Program-made: the position numbers and the translations under genes | Part shown: one piece after another, positions 1 through 8,535 of the stretch | Numbering within the stretch: the stretch's first letter is position 1 | Layout: the number at the start of each line of letters is the position of its first letter | NCBI GenBank assembly: GCA_036268995.1 | Contig: DATATB010000127.1 | Span: 1 to 64,000 of the forward strand | DNA from: DATATB01 sp036268995 | Lineage (GTDB): Bacteria > Planctomycetota > Planctomycetia > Pirellulales > PNKZ01 | DNA: 64,000 nucleotides | Direction: 5' to 3' | The notes under the pieces: model-generated | Seen by the model: the letters and a program-made list of their open reading frames with translations, nothing else | What the model was told of the DNA's origin: nothing | The model's database searches: none

Positions 1-845
1 TCTCTGCGTTTGATTAGACTTTCACTCCTCCCCACAAGTCATCCCCTCGGTTTTCAACCCAAGTGGGTTCGGTCCTCCACGCGGTATAACCCGCGGTTCA
101 ACCTGCTCATGGGTAGTTCACGCAGTTTCGCGTCTACCACCGACGACATTGGCGCCCTATTCAGACTCGGTTTCCCTCTGGCTTCGACCCTTAAGGTCTT
201 AACCGCGCCGTCGACGGTAACTCGCCGGATCATTATGCAAAAGGCACGCCGTCAGGCATTCTCCTTACGGAGCATAGCCCTCCGACCGCTTGTAGGCACA
301 TGGTTTCAGGTTCAGTACCTCCCCTAGCCGGGGTTCTTCCCATCTTTCAGTCGCCCTACTGAGTTTGCTATCGGTCGTCAGGTAGTATTTAGCCTTACGG
401 GATGGTCCCCGTAGATTCAGTCGAGGTTCCACGTGACTCGACCTACTCAGGTACTCCTCGAGAGGTTACTCCACTTTCGCGTACGGGCCTGTCACCCTCT
501 ATGGGTCAACTTTCCAGAAAATTCCGCTAGTAGGTAACTTTGTAACTCTCATGTGAGAAGCCCTACAACCCCGCAGAGGAAAACCTCCGCGGTTTGGGCT
601 GTTTCCCGTTCGCTCGCCGCTACTGAGGAAATCGATTTTTCTTTCTTTTCCTGCGGTTACTGAGATGTTTCAGTTCGCCGCGTTCGCCACATGCACCTAT
701 GGATTCAGTGCATGTTTGTTCGGGAATCTCGGGATCAACACTCGTTTGACAGTTCCCCCGAGCTTTTCGCAGTCTTCCACGCCCTTCAAAGCCTCCTGAC
801 GCCAAGACATCCCCCATGTGCCCTTAGTAGCTTGACCACATTTAT
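1..845 (-). rRNA. 23S ribosomal RNA, 5' portion (truncated by window edge)
   Basis: Read on the minus strand this is the 5' part of a large-subunit rRNA. It contains the 5'-domain core GGTCAAGCTACTAAGGG near 840-822 and GGATGTCTTGGCG just after it. Further in are the GTAGCGGCGAGCGAACGGGA segment near 625-605 and the CCGTAAGGCTAAATACTACC segment near 410-380. The last part is a conserved stretch ending GATGACTTGTGG at the window start. The mature 5' end is estimated at about 845 from the position of the first conserved helix; the 3' part lies outside the window. No 16S gene lies on its 5' side: a protein gene begins within 800 bp. This fits the rRNA dispersal known in Planctomycetes. Confidence 0.96.
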
Positions 846-1190
846 CCAACCCTCTCGAACCCGTGCGTTAACCGCCGAAGCGAATTTCCGACCGGACACA
901 GTAGTGCCAGATAATCGTGGTGCCACTTCGACCCCGAGTCTCGACAAGCCGCAAACGCCCAATTGCTTGAAACGTTTTCGGATGACGATTCTCTTGGCCG
1001 ACTAGATCAACGATTTGATCCGCGATCTGCTTCAGTCGCCGGCCCCCTCCATTGCTGGAGCAGTCCGACGGCCAAATGCAAACCGTGCTATTCTTCTAAG
1101 TGCCGTGAGAACCAGCCGAACCAAATCTCCTTGCGAGAGACCAGGCCCGACTGAAATTCATCAAGATGCCACTCTTACCACAACCAAATT

Positions 1191-1201
1191 GTCAAAGAAC
1201 A
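1191..1201 (-). promoter_or_regulatory. boxA-type rRNA antitermination site
   Basis: The minus strand reads TGTTCTTTGAC, inside a longer GTTGTTCTTTGACAATTTGG. This matches the boxA consensus (TGYTCTTTRA) bound by NusB/NusE in rRNA leaders. It sits about 345 nt before the mature 23S 5' end and downstream of the promoter, where an antitermination signal is expected. Confidence 0.75.
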
Positions 1202-1369
1202 ACAAAAGCCAGCCTTCTCCAAATCAATAGAGAAGCTGACTTGCTGCCGGGTAGGCAGAGGCCGAACTCTTGTGGCCGCCAACATGTTTGGCGGCTTGCA
1301 AGTGCGCCCTTTGACCACCCGACTTCTTTTCCTGCGACTCGACCTCCTTGACCTGTGTCGGAAAGAGCC

Positions 1370-1398
1370 AATTTAGCGATTGGCCCAAAACCTGTCAA
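1370..1398 (-). promoter_or_regulatory. putative 23S rRNA promoter (-35 TTGACA, -10 TAAATT)
   Basis: On the minus strand there is an exact TTGACA at 1398-1393, a 17-bp spacer and TAAATT at 1375-1370. Transcription would start near 1363 and run through the leader hairpin and boxA into the 23S gene. The -35 and spacing are ideal; the -10 matches 4 of 6 consensus bases. Confidence 0.55.
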
Positions 1399-1604
1399 AC
1401 GACTTTTTCTGCGGCCATTCTTCGACTGCCTGGCTCGCGACTGACTTCGTCGACCACTGACCGTTTCCAATGCGAACGGTTCAAGAGGGCCGACTGGCGA
1501 GCGAAGGAGCAGAGTTTAGCCGAAGCGCGAACTTTTGCAAGGGACCACAAAAGAAACGCGCCAGGTATTTACGCGACCAGCGGTCGCGGCTGTGCACCGG
1601 CTCC

Positions 1605-2639
1605 TTATTTCCGGGCCGAACGCTCGATCGGCGCGGGGCTGTCCGACCCGCGAGCTTGCTCGCGGAGTTGCTGGGCCATGCCGCGGAGTTCATCGGCCCG
1701 ATCGTACAGCTTTTGCTCTTCCAGCGCTTCGGCCAGCTTGTCGAGCTGACGACTGGCCTGCCGCAAGGCGGGCACGGCCGACGGCGAAGTCGAGGGCTCG
1801 GCATCGCCTGCCGACGCCAGGGCAGCACACGTCGCCGGGCAACCCGTCGCTGGGCAACTGATGCCGGTGCAGCTCGTGCCGGTGCAGCTCGTGCCGGTGC
1901 AGCTCGTGTCGGTACACGCGTCGAATTCGCAGTGATCGTCGCACGTCTCGCGGTTTTGCGCCATATCGCGAATGCAACGCACCAGTTGGGCACGCTGATC
2001 CGTCCGGGGCGTTTCGGCCGAAGCGCGAGCTCGCCACCCGGCGTCTTCAAAAATCGTGCCTTCAAACAGTTTGGGGCCGACTTGTTCGCGGATGTCGAGA
2101 ATCACCTTGGCCGGTTCATCGGGATCGAGCTGGAGGCTTTCGACCTCGACGTCGACCTCGGCCAGAGCGGCGATCGGCTTGCCTTGTTGCGGCGGCAGGA
2201 GTTTTGGGCCGGCATTCGCCTCCGGCTGTTCGCAGCTGTAGGTAATTGCGGCGCCGTGGACTTCAATCAAGGCCCGCTTCAGCCGTTGTCCGCACCAGGC
2301 CGCTGCCCGCGTGACGCGGCTGGCCGAAGCAGGTTGGTCGTCGGGCTGATAATTTCCCTGTTCGTCGTGAAGCAAGGCGTAGTCATTGATCAACGTAGTG
2401 TCGGAAATTCCGGGTGGATAGGCGGCGATCGTAGGGGCGCGGTCCAGCCATTGGCGGCGGCTCGAGCTGGCCGGTTCCCGCGCTGGCGCAAGACGTTCGT
2501 TTTGCGGGGCGACCAGGATCGGGCCCGTGGTCGTATCGACATCGTCGTCGGACGGATCGGCCGCCGAGGCGGCAATCGGCAGGCTGGCAACGATGGACAA
2601 GCCCCACATCGACAGCAGCAGGAACTTTCGGCACATCAC
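1605..2639 (-). CDS. secreted hypothetical protein with Cys-Thr-Gly repeats
   Basis: A 344-residue protein with a clear N-terminal signal peptide (about residues 1-26, cleavage after ASA). Function is not recognised. The middle is ordinary mixed sequence. Around residues 240-275 is a short cysteine-rich repeat in which the pentad CTGTS occurs in tandem and then degenerates to CTGIS and CPATG. The C-terminus (about 295-330) is helical with heptad-like leucines (LDKLAEALEEQKLYDRADELR). The tandem cysteines suggest a disulfide-bonded or metal-binding loop outside the cytoplasm; that is inference. The gene faces away from the rRNA promoter region and stands alone. Confidence 0.8.
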   Translation of the reverse strand: MMCRKFLLLSMWGLSIVASLPIAASAADPSDDDVDTTTGPILVAPQNERLAPAREPASSSRRQWLDRAPTIAAYPPGISDTTLINDYALLHDEQGNYQPDDQPASASRVTRAAAWCGQRLKRALIEVHGAAITYSCEQPEANAGPKLLPPQQGKPIAALAEVDVEVESLQLDPDEPAKVILDIREQVGPKLFEGTIFEDAGWRARASAETPRTDQRAQLVRCIRDMAQNRETCDDHCEFDACTDTSCTGTSCTGTSCTGISCPATGCPATCAALASAGDAEPSTSPSAVPALRQASRQLDKLAEALEEQKLYDRADELRGMAQQLREQARGSDSPAPIERSARK

Positions 2640-2797
2640 GAGGACCTCCTTATCGACCGCTTGGGAAGCCGCATCCTGCGGCCGGCGGAATGATGAGCGG
2701 TTAGCAATTCAAACGGGGCGGGATTATAGGCGTGCCCCGCCACGGCGAACCAGATCAATCAGCGGAATGCGGAAGGATGAATGCTGCATGCATAGCA

Positions 2798-2864
2798 GGC
2801 GAGCCGGGAGCGTCAGCGACCGGAGTTTTGCGACTTCCTCCGGTCGCTGGCGCTCCCGGCTCGC
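2798..2864. repeat. GAGCCGGGAGCGT dispersed palindrome, copy 1
   Basis: Two inverted arms, GCGAGCCGGGAGCGTCAGCG and its near-exact complement, flank a short spacer and can fold into a hairpin of about 27 bp. The same arm recurs near 12104, 19803 and 43009. It lies in a 393-bp stretch between two genes (2640-3032); the rest of that stretch shows only a short GGGGCGGG/GTGCCCC stem near 2715. Confidence 0.85.
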
Positions 2865-3032
2865 AGATTTTACTCCTGCATTGACACTATACGCCCGGCT
2901 CTAGATAATCCCCCGCCCCAATTCTCAAAGAGCCAGGAGTCGGCCCCGCGCGGCCGGCATGCTGGTCACGTCCCCCGGGGCCGCGTCGCAATCGTTAACT
3001 GGCGCGCAACATTGAAGCCACGGATTTTGCCG

Positions 3033-4016
3033 ATGCCACGGGCGCAGGCGAGCAAGCGATCCACGATCGCGCAATGGCGGCAGCGTGCCGCATTGCGCGC
3101 GATTGCGATATTGCTTGTCCTGGCCTGCTCGAGCCTGGCTGCAATGCCGGCACGTGCGGCCCAACCGAGGAAGCTTGTCGATGGCCCACCATCGTCGTTG
3201 AATGACGATGGCCCGACTGTCGGCGCGGACGCGCCGCTGGATCCGAGTCTGACGGGCGACCCGACCGCGCAAGCGGCGGAAGTGCCCGGCGATGAGCCGC
3301 TATATCGCCCCGGCGAGCTGCAACTTTCGGAGGAGCAGCCCGATTGGGCCGGCGATCCCGCCTGCGAGAATCAGACGGGCAGTGGGTTTTGGAGCCACTT
3401 GTTGCCGCCCTCCAATGGCCGGTATCGGCCGATCGGCAATCCGCTGCTGCGCGAGAGTTGGCTGAACCGGCCCCTCTATTTCGGCCTGCTCAGTGGCGGC
3501 GTCTTCAACAGCAACCCGATCAACAATCACGTCGACGGCACTCCAGGCTTCCTCTGGGGTTTTCGGCTCGGCTGGGACGTGGATTACTTCTGGGGCGTCG
3601 AAACGCGGGTGGCCTATTCGATTTCGGGTGTCGAAAGGCCTGGCCAGATCGGCACGCTCAGTAACATGCGCTCACTTTACTGGGACTCCGACATACTCTG
3701 GTACCCCTGGGGCGATACGCAGTGGCGGCCGTTTTTCCTGCTGGGTTTGGGCCTGGTCGACTACAAGTTCGTGGCCGACACGGGTTTTCAGGTCCATCAG
3801 ACGGCGTTCGAACTTCCCTTCGGCGGCGGCTTGAAGTATCGCCACAACGCGCGTTGGACCTTCCGCTTCGACGTGACCGACAACCTCACGTTTGCATCCG
3901 GCGGCGGCATCAACGCGATGAACAATGTGTCGATCCTCGGTTCGATCGAGGCCCATTTCGGCATAGGCGCCAAGCGCAGCTATTGGCCCTGGAACCCTGC
4001 CCGCCGATTCCACTAA
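3033..4016 (+). CDS. outer-membrane beta-barrel protein
   Basis: About 327 residues, with a basic N-terminus and hydrophobic segment ending in an Ala-rich cleavage site (MPARAAQ), followed by a 70-residue Pro/Asp-rich linker. From about residue 130 to the end there are alternating hydrophobic and aromatic strands typical of a small OmpA-like or OMP_b-brl barrel (YFGLLSGGVF, GFRLGWDVDYFWGVETRVAY, FFLLGLGLVDYKF, WTFRFDVTDNLTF, SIEAHFGIGAKRS). The ATG at 3033 is preferred over an upstream TTG at 3012; neither has a strong Shine-Dalgarno. Probably an envelope porin or structural barrel; the exact role is unknown. Confidence 0.8.
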   Translation: MPRAQASKRSTIAQWRQRAALRAIAILLVLACSSLAAMPARAAQPRKLVDGPPSSLNDDGPTVGADAPLDPSLTGDPTAQAAEVPGDEPLYRPGELQLSEEQPDWAGDPACENQTGSGFWSHLLPPSNGRYRPIGNPLLRESWLNRPLYFGLLSGGVFNSNPINNHVDGTPGFLWGFRLGWDVDYFWGVETRVAYSISGVERPGQIGTLSNMRSLYWDSDILWYPWGDTQWRPFFLLGLGLVDYKFVADTGFQVHQTAFELPFGGGLKYRHNARWTFRFDVTDNLTFASGGGINAMNNVSILGSIEAHFGIGAKRSYWPWNPARRFH

Positions 4017-4066
4017 AAGGGGCAAAAACCGTGCGCCGCCCGGGCTGACTTCTCGGGGGCTCGCCG

Positions 4067-4432
4067 TCATTTCGACTTCAGGCTGATCGGCAGACGATCG
4101 ATCTTGGCGGCCAGGATGAAGTCGTTTTCCGACAGGCCGCCGATGGCGTGTGTCCAGAGTTCGATGGACACGTTGCGATAGCCTTCCAGGTGCAGGTCGG
4201 GATGATGGCCCTCGCCCTCGGCCACTTCGGCCACGCGGTTGAAAAAGTCGAGGCCGGCCATGAAATTCTTGACCACCCAATCCTTGCGAATGCGCTGGCC
4301 ATCGTGCGTCAAACGCCAGCCGGGCAACTTGCCGAGCTGGGCTTTGGCTGCATCCTGCGAGACCGGCTCGACGCCCCCCTCGCACGGCTGGCATTTTTTC
4401 TGCACAAGCTGTTCGGCGGTTTCCGGCTGCAT
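4067..4432 (-). CDS. phhB: pterin-4a-carbinolamine dehydratase
   Basis: A 121-residue cytoplasmic enzyme that dehydrates 4a-hydroxytetrahydropterin, normally recycling the cofactor of aromatic amino-acid hydroxylases. The family signature is intact: EGHHPDLHLEGYRNVSIELW with the catalytic His76-His77-Pro78, then His95 (WTHAIGGL) and an Asp near 104. Length is normal for the family. A GAGAGGAAA Shine-Dalgarno lies about 10 nt before the ATG. The first 30 residues carry two extra cysteines (KKCQPCEGG), a common N-terminal extension in this family. No hydroxylase gene is seen in the window, so the partner is unknown. Confidence 0.93.
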   Translation of the reverse strand: MQPETAEQLVQKKCQPCEGGVEPVSQDAAKAQLGKLPGWRLTHDGQRIRKDWVVKNFMAGLDFFNRVAEVAEGEGHHPDLHLEGYRNVSIELWTHAIGGLSENDFILAAKIDRLPISLKSK

Positions 4433-4602
4433 GGGATTTTTTCCTCTCGCCCCGCGGGCGGTTTGACGGGCAAGGCAAAAACCTCGGTCGCCATCATTAT
4501 CGGCCCGCCGGCAAGCGGGTCAAACAAAGTAGCAGGCAGCCTCCGTATGCCGTCGCTCGATAGCAGACGATTTGCAAAGCGGGGGATTTTTGCTCGCCGT
4601 GG

Positions 4603-5475
4603 TTACGGCTCACCGAGTGAGCCTACATTGTCGCACATGGCGACTGCCATCGGTTCGAGGCCGATTGTCCGCAGGGGGTGGTCCTGCATCGCGGTGTGGA
4701 CTTGAGCCGCGCTGCCGCAGGCGGCTAGCGCCTCGCGGGCGGCGATGGCGGCCAGCGCCGGCCGGTTGCAATCGCGGCTCAAGTGCAGTTGCACCACGTG
4801 TTTGAGCCGGCCGCCAGACGAGCCGGCGATCGCTTGTTGCAACAGCGCCGCGGCCTGATCGTTCGATAGGTGACCTTCGTCTCCCAGGACGCGGTCGATC
4901 AGCATGGCCGAGCGGCCGCTCGTGCGCTGCATGCCCACGTCGTGATTGAATTCCAGAGCCAGCACGTCGACCCCGGCAATCGCCTCGGCCAACGCATCGT
5001 CCCAGGTGCCCAAGTCCGAGAGATGAGCCAACGCCCAGCCCACGGCGAACAAATCGGCAGGCGAATCGAACCGGAATCCGAACGTCGGCCGGCTATCGTG
5101 CTCGACCACCAGCGGCCGGCATTGCCAGGTCCCCAGCGAAAACGGCTCGGCGTCGTCGTAGCGGCGCAGCAGCCGCTGGGCATCCAGTTCGCGCAAGGCG
5201 GGCGAAACGGCTTGCAATTCCCGCGCGTGCTCGTGATGGCAAAAGAGCATGATTCGGCGGCCGACCAGGTGCGAGATGGTGCGGGCGTTCCAATGATCGC
5301 CATGCGTATGCGACAGCAGCACGGCATGCACCCGGCTCCACGACACTCCGGCCAGGTGCAGACGTCGAGCGAGCTGACGCGGGCCCAAGCCCATGTCGAT
5401 CAGCAGGCCGAAGCCGTCAGCCTCGAGCAAACTGGCATTGCCCCGGCTGCCGCTGGCCAGCACGGTAAAACGCAT
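4603..5475 (-). CDS. MBL-fold metallohydrolase, WalJ/YycJ-like
   Basis: About 290 residues. It starts MRFTVLASGSRGNASLLE, the hallmark opening of the WalJ/YycJ branch of metallo-beta-lactamase-fold hydrolases. The zinc motif HTHGDH is at residues 56-61, with further His and Asp ligands downstream (LEFNHDVGM, QLHLSRDCN). Relatives act as phosphodiesterases or 5'-exonucleases; which applies here cannot be told. The start at 5475 is chosen because GGAAGAAAG sits just before it and the family homology begins there, although the frame stays open 33 nt further upstream. It is followed at 170 bp by phhB on the same strand. Confidence 0.88.
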   Translation of the reverse strand: MRFTVLASGSRGNASLLEADGFGLLIDMGLGPRQLARRLHLAGVSWSRVHAVLLSHTHGDHWNARTISHLVGRRIMLFCHHEHARELQAVSPALRELDAQRLLRRYDDAEPFSLGTWQCRPLVVEHDSRPTFGFRFDSPADLFAVGWALAHLSDLGTWDDALAEAIAGVDVLALEFNHDVGMQRTSGRSAMLIDRVLGDEGHLSNDQAAALLQQAIAGSSGGRLKHVVQLHLSRDCNRPALAAIAAREALAACGSAAQVHTAMQDHPLRTIGLEPMAVAMCDNVGSLGEP

Positions 5476-5811
5476 GCTTTCTTCCTTGTCCGCGCCCCTG
5501 TGATCCAAGCTCCCGCGGCTTTCATGGTGCCGATTGCCCGAGCTAGCGTCAACCGCGTGGACCGTTTGTAAAAATTACCAGGCTTTGCAACGAGCGATTC
5601 GAATAGCGGATGACGCTGTCGTTGATCACGTCGATGGAATGCCGGCCGGCGTGCTAGCCGAGCCAAGTCGTTGCTCGCGCCGCACTTGGAATTTCAAGCG
5701 CACCGGCGGCGGAACTCGGGCCGATCGCGCGGTGCGGCCGCCAAGGCTGAGCGGCATGCGGCTTGCCTTAGCTCTGCAACGGGCAAACTTCTGCAGGTAA
5801 AGGATCGAACC
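5476..5811. other. divergent intergenic region, no recognised element
   Basis: 336 bp between the divergent MBL hydrolase and the small Pro-rich secreted protein. An AT-richer patch near 5566-5582 (GTTTGTAAAAATTACC) may hold a promoter element for the minus strand, but no convincing -35/-10 pair is seen. No gene or repeat is recognised. Confidence 0.4.
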
Positions 5812-6138
5812 ATGGATACCGTTGCAAGAACTCGAAAAGCGATTGCTCGCTGGGGCATGGCCGCGGCGGTGATGATCGGCGGCCCGACGATGGCGGTGGC
5901 CCAGCCCACGCCATATCTTCCGCTGACCAGTCCGCCGCTGGCAGCAGTCCCTCCGGCAGCAGCGCCGCCGGTGATCGAAGTGCCGGCTTGTCCGCAGCCG
6001 ACATGCGCGTACCGGCCACTGGTGACGGTCACGGCCATGCCGCCGATGTATGAAGTGGGCCGCGGCATCCTCGGCCAGCCGAAGCTCTATGTTCCGCGGC
6101 AGCCGGTGCGCAATTTTGTCCGCTGGCTGACTCCCTAG
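5812..6138 (+). CDS. small secreted Pro-rich protein
   Basis: 108 residues, starting at an ATG preceded by GTAAAGGATCG (AAGG Shine-Dalgarno). A signal peptide spans about residues 1-31 (Ala/Met-rich core, cleavage after AVAQ). The body is dominated by Pro, Ala and Val and contains one CPQPTC cysteine pair. The C-terminus (GILGQPKLYVPRQPVRNFVRWL) is more ordered. The frame is open 141 nt further upstream, but that extension has no Shine-Dalgarno and would bury the signal peptide. Function unknown. Confidence 0.65.
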   Translation: MDTVARTRKAIARWGMAAAVMIGGPTMAVAQPTPYLPLTSPPLAAVPPAAAPPVIEVPACPQPTCAYRPLVTVTAMPPMYEVGRGILGQPKLYVPRQPVRNFVRWLTP

Positions 6139-6151
6139 CCCGCGCGACCGG

Positions 6152-6219
6152 GTAGCGGAAGTCGTGCGACTTCCGACAGCTTCGCTAGCGAGCCTCGGAA
6201 GTCTCACGAGTTCCGCTAC
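6152..6219. repeat. GTAGCGGAAxTCGTGxGAxTTCCGCTAC palindrome, copy 1
   Basis: GTAGCGGAAGTCGTGCGACTTCCG is followed by a second half ending CTCACGAGTTCCGCTAC, so the ends are inverted copies. Related copies are at 16889-16959 and, partially, near 12893-12918. It is an intergenic dispersed repeat just after a gene end. Confidence 0.75.
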
Positions 6220-6253
6220 GGCAAGATACAAAACACCGGGAGGGGTGGGGCAT

Positions 6254-6294
6254 AAAAAAGCGTGGGCCTTCTCGCATCTGCGGAGGGCCCACGC
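6254..6294 (-). terminator. Rho-independent terminator of the zinc-ribbon gene
   Basis: On the minus strand a perfect 9-bp stem (GCGTGGGCC/GGCCCACGC, 17-nt loop) is followed immediately by TTTTTT. It lies 61 bp beyond the stop codon of the zinc-ribbon gene at 6355-6501. Confidence 0.8.
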
Positions 6295-6354
6295 GGGTCG
6301 TGATCTTCGGGGAGTCGTGCCGTCGGCGGCAGCCGGTGCTGTCAGACGCCGGCG

Positions 6355-6501
6355 TTAGTCGCGGTCGGCCGGAAACTGAGTTCCGCACATCTGGCATTCC
6401 ACCGTGTGCTCGTCATGCCGGAGGAGCCATTCATGGTCGTGTTCGCCGCATAGTGGGCAGATTGCAACCTGCGACACATTGAGCGTTTCGTGCTTTTCCA
6501 T
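6355..6501 (-). CDS. 48-residue zinc-ribbon protein
   Basis: A very short gene of 48 codons starting MEKHETLNVSQVAICPLCGE. Two CxxC knuckles (CPLC and CQMC), 20 residues apart, form a one-domain zinc ribbon, and conserved His residues lie between them. The start is fixed by an excellent Shine-Dalgarno (AGGAGAAGGTGG immediately before ATG), and a Rho-independent terminator follows, so it is a complete monocistronic unit. Zinc ribbons this small usually bind nucleic acid or another protein. The target is unknown and no close family is recognised. Confidence 0.75.
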   Translation of the reverse strand: MEKHETLNVSQVAICPLCGEHDHEWLLRHDEHTVECQMCGTQFPADRD

Positions 6502-6776
6502 CCACCTTCTCCTGATGTAAAGACCCAGTCGTAACCCGGCCCCGCGAATTGAAGCCTTCTGAGCACATTTCGGGCCCAAGCTGCCAGAGCATCCTAGTTG
6601 GCTGGCCGGGCTCGATTTCGATTCTAAGAAGATCGTTTTCTTGGCGTCAATCTCAAGACGGGCCGCAGGGCGGCAAATGCCAAAGAATTCTGAAGTCGCG
6701 TCCCGCTGGCTTCGAAAAAACCGCCAGGCTTCCGCGGGAAAGACGGCAGAAAACTCAGACACGAGAAACAAAACAG

Positions 6777-6900
6777 CTGAACAGAAGGCCGCGAAGGACG
6801 CGAAGAAAGAAACCAGAGGTGCCGAATCCCAGGGGAAATTCCCTCGCAGCCCGCGGACAAACTATTTGCCTTCGCGTCCTTTGCGGCCTTCTGTTCAAAT
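6777..6900. repeat. inverted repeat TGAACAGAAGGCCGCGAAGG
   Basis: The left arm at 6777-6805 (CTGAACAGAAGGCCGCGAAG...) has a near-perfect complement at 6870-6900 (...GCGGCCTTCTGTTCAAAT), with 64 bp between. A single arm recurs at 11791-11811. The 435-bp gap 6502-6936 holds no gene; this inverted repeat is its only clear structure. Confidence 0.8.
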
Positions 6901-6936
6901 GAATTTCGTGGGCGTCACGGTTGATCTGAGAGTCTG

Positions 6937-8535
6937 CTACCACTGCGCTGCGAGGCCGGCCGAGGGGCCCTGCAACAGCACGCCTTGGTTGTGATTGAAG
7001 CTTGCCAGTTGCGACGGAGCCAGGGCCAGGCCCGGGATGTAGAGCAACTGGTAGCCGCCGCGCACCGAGAAGTGCGGCGTGACCTGGTAAGTGGCCATGG
7101 CCGAGAAGTCCAGCACGCCGGCCACGCCCAGCGTGGTGCTGGATGCCGCCACGGGTTGGAACCCATAAACGGCCCCGCCGAAACCATTGTTCAAATACAG
7201 CGAGGAGTTCAGGTTGTTATACGTCTGATTGACAATATTACCCATTAAGGCGGCCTTGCTATTGAATTGCACGGCCAGCCGCTCCCAATTGCGGCGCACA
7301 CCGTAGCCCACCTGCGCGCCGAGCAACGTGTTGTGGGTCGAAGTGGCGATGTTCTCGAAGTAAGAGTACGGGGCGTAGGGGTCTGCCGGGTTGTTCACAC
7401 CATTCAGTTGGAACCGCTCGTTCCACTCCACGAAGCGGAAGCCCACGAGCGTATCAATGGTCCAATTGTTGGCGGCGACTCGCAAGATACGCTGGTTGAC
7501 TTCGGCGTTGTTCAGCGACGAGGAGTAGGCATAACTCATGCTGCCGGAGAACGGGCCGACCAAGATGTCGCTTTGGGTGTAAGGCGATGTGGCCACGATC
7601 GGGCCGTTGTTATAATCGACGTGCACGTCGGCATCGCCATAGATCGTGCTGGCCGATGTCCATTGGTTCAGGCCGAAATAAATCGCCTCCCAACTTTCGA
7701 AGCCATCGAGCCGATACGTCAGTTGCAAACGCATGCCGGGCGCCATGCCGAAGCCGCCGACATTGAGCTGGTTCACGGCCGTGACCGGATTGTAGAGGAT
7801 CGTCTCGCCCAGCGATCCGAAGTTGCTCGTATTCCGTTGCAGCCACAGGGCGTCGGCGTCGATCTTCCAGGTCGGGCCCGGCGGCAACAAGGCAATCGTG
7901 CTGGGAGGCAAGAGGTTGGGATCCTCCGGCGGCATGACGGCCGGCGGCGCTTGGAACTGCTGATACGCAGGCGCCTGGGCCTGCTGATAAAAGGTGGCCG
8001 CAGGAACCGACGATCCCGGCCTGGCATAGGGCGAAGTAAAAGGCACCGGATTGGAATAGGGCGCCGGCGTGGCATAGGCTGGCGGGGCAGTATTGGGAGC
8101 CGGCGGTGGGACCTGCGTGGCATTCGGTGCCGGCCCGGTCACACCGTAAGGCGCCGGCCCGGGTGCTGACCAAGGCGCTGAGCCCTGTGCGTTATATGCC
8201 GGCGGGGTCGGGGCGTTAGGCGGCGGCCCGCCGTATGTGCCCGAAATCGGCACAAACGGCCCTGGGGCGGGCGGCGGGGCACTCGCAGCCGGCAACGACG
8301 TGTACGGAGCCGGCGCCGCGCCATACGGAGTTGGCGGCGCCTGCGGAGGTGGCTGCACCGCGCTGGGAAAGACCAACGGTTGGCCCCAGGCCGGCGCGCT
8401 GATTGTCAGCAGCGCAGCGCACGCCAGGCCAGCGGTTCGCGCAATGAACTTCTGCACAGGCGCTTTTGCTAGCAAGGAATCGGGAAAGGGCGTGACCACG
8501 TTTGAGACGTGGCGATCCACGGCTTCGTGTACCAA
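6937..8535 (-). CDS. BBP7-family outer-membrane beta-barrel protein
   Basis: Up to 532 residues. After an N-terminal hydrophobic signal (about residues 29-51, ending APAWGQ) comes a 150-residue low-complexity segment of Pro, Ala and Tyr, then from about residue 210 a beta-barrel region. It opens with 'DADALWLQRNTSNFG' and ends with strand-rich sequence (FRFVEWNERFQL, VGYGVRRNWERLAVQFNSKAALMGN, VRGGYQLLYIPGLAL). This layout matches the BBP7 (DUF1551) outer-membrane family abundant in Planctomycetes. The upstream-most start is a TTG; a GTG a few codons later is equally possible. Probably surface-exposed via the Pro-rich spacer. Confidence 0.8.
   Translation of the reverse strand: MVHEAVDRHVSNVVTPFPDSLLAKAPVQKFIARTAGLACAALLTISAPAWGQPLVFPSAVQPPPQAPPTPYGAAPAPYTSLPAASAPPPAPGPFVPISGTYGGPPPNAPTPPAYNAQGSAPWSAPGPAPYGVTGPAPNATQVPPPAPNTAPPAYATPAPYSNPVPFTSPYARPGSSVPAATFYQQAQAPAYQQFQAPPAVMPPEDPNLLPPSTIALLPPGPTWKIDADALWLQRNTSNFGSLGETILYNPVTAVNQLNVGGFGMAPGMRLQLTYRLDGFESWEAIYFGLNQWTSASTIYGDADVHVDYNNGPIVATSPYTQSDILVGPFSGSMSYAYSSSLNNAEVNQRILRVAANNWTIDTLVGFRFVEWNERFQLNGVNNPADPYAPYSYFENIATSTHNTLLGAQVGYGVRRNWERLAVQFNSKAALMGNIVNQTYNNLNSSLYLNNGFGGAVYGFQPVAASSTTLGVAGVLDFSAMATYQVTPHFSVRGGYQLLYIPGLALAPSQLASFNHNQGVLLQGPSAGLAAQW

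Larger units (their letters stand above)
846..1604 (-). other. 23S rRNA leader and upstream spacer
   Basis: This 759-bp stretch separates the 23S 5' end from the next gene and holds no convincing reading frame, tRNA or 16S sequence. On the minus strand it contains, in order of transcription, a sigma70-like promoter (1370-1398), a short hairpin with GCCGCCAA arms at about 1274-1295 and a boxA-like motif (1191-1201). It is best read as an autonomous rRNA leader. The 5'-leader processing stem cannot be delimited with confidence. Confidence 0.7.

Noticed and set aside
846..1604. A tRNA or 16S rRNA in the 23S leader
   Set aside because: No cloverleaf or 16S conserved segment was seen on either strand; only leader elements are present.
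7267..8169. 300-codon plus-strand frame
   Set aside because: Antisense to the BBP7-type gene; composition is that of a shadow frame with excess Arg, His and Gly and no domain.
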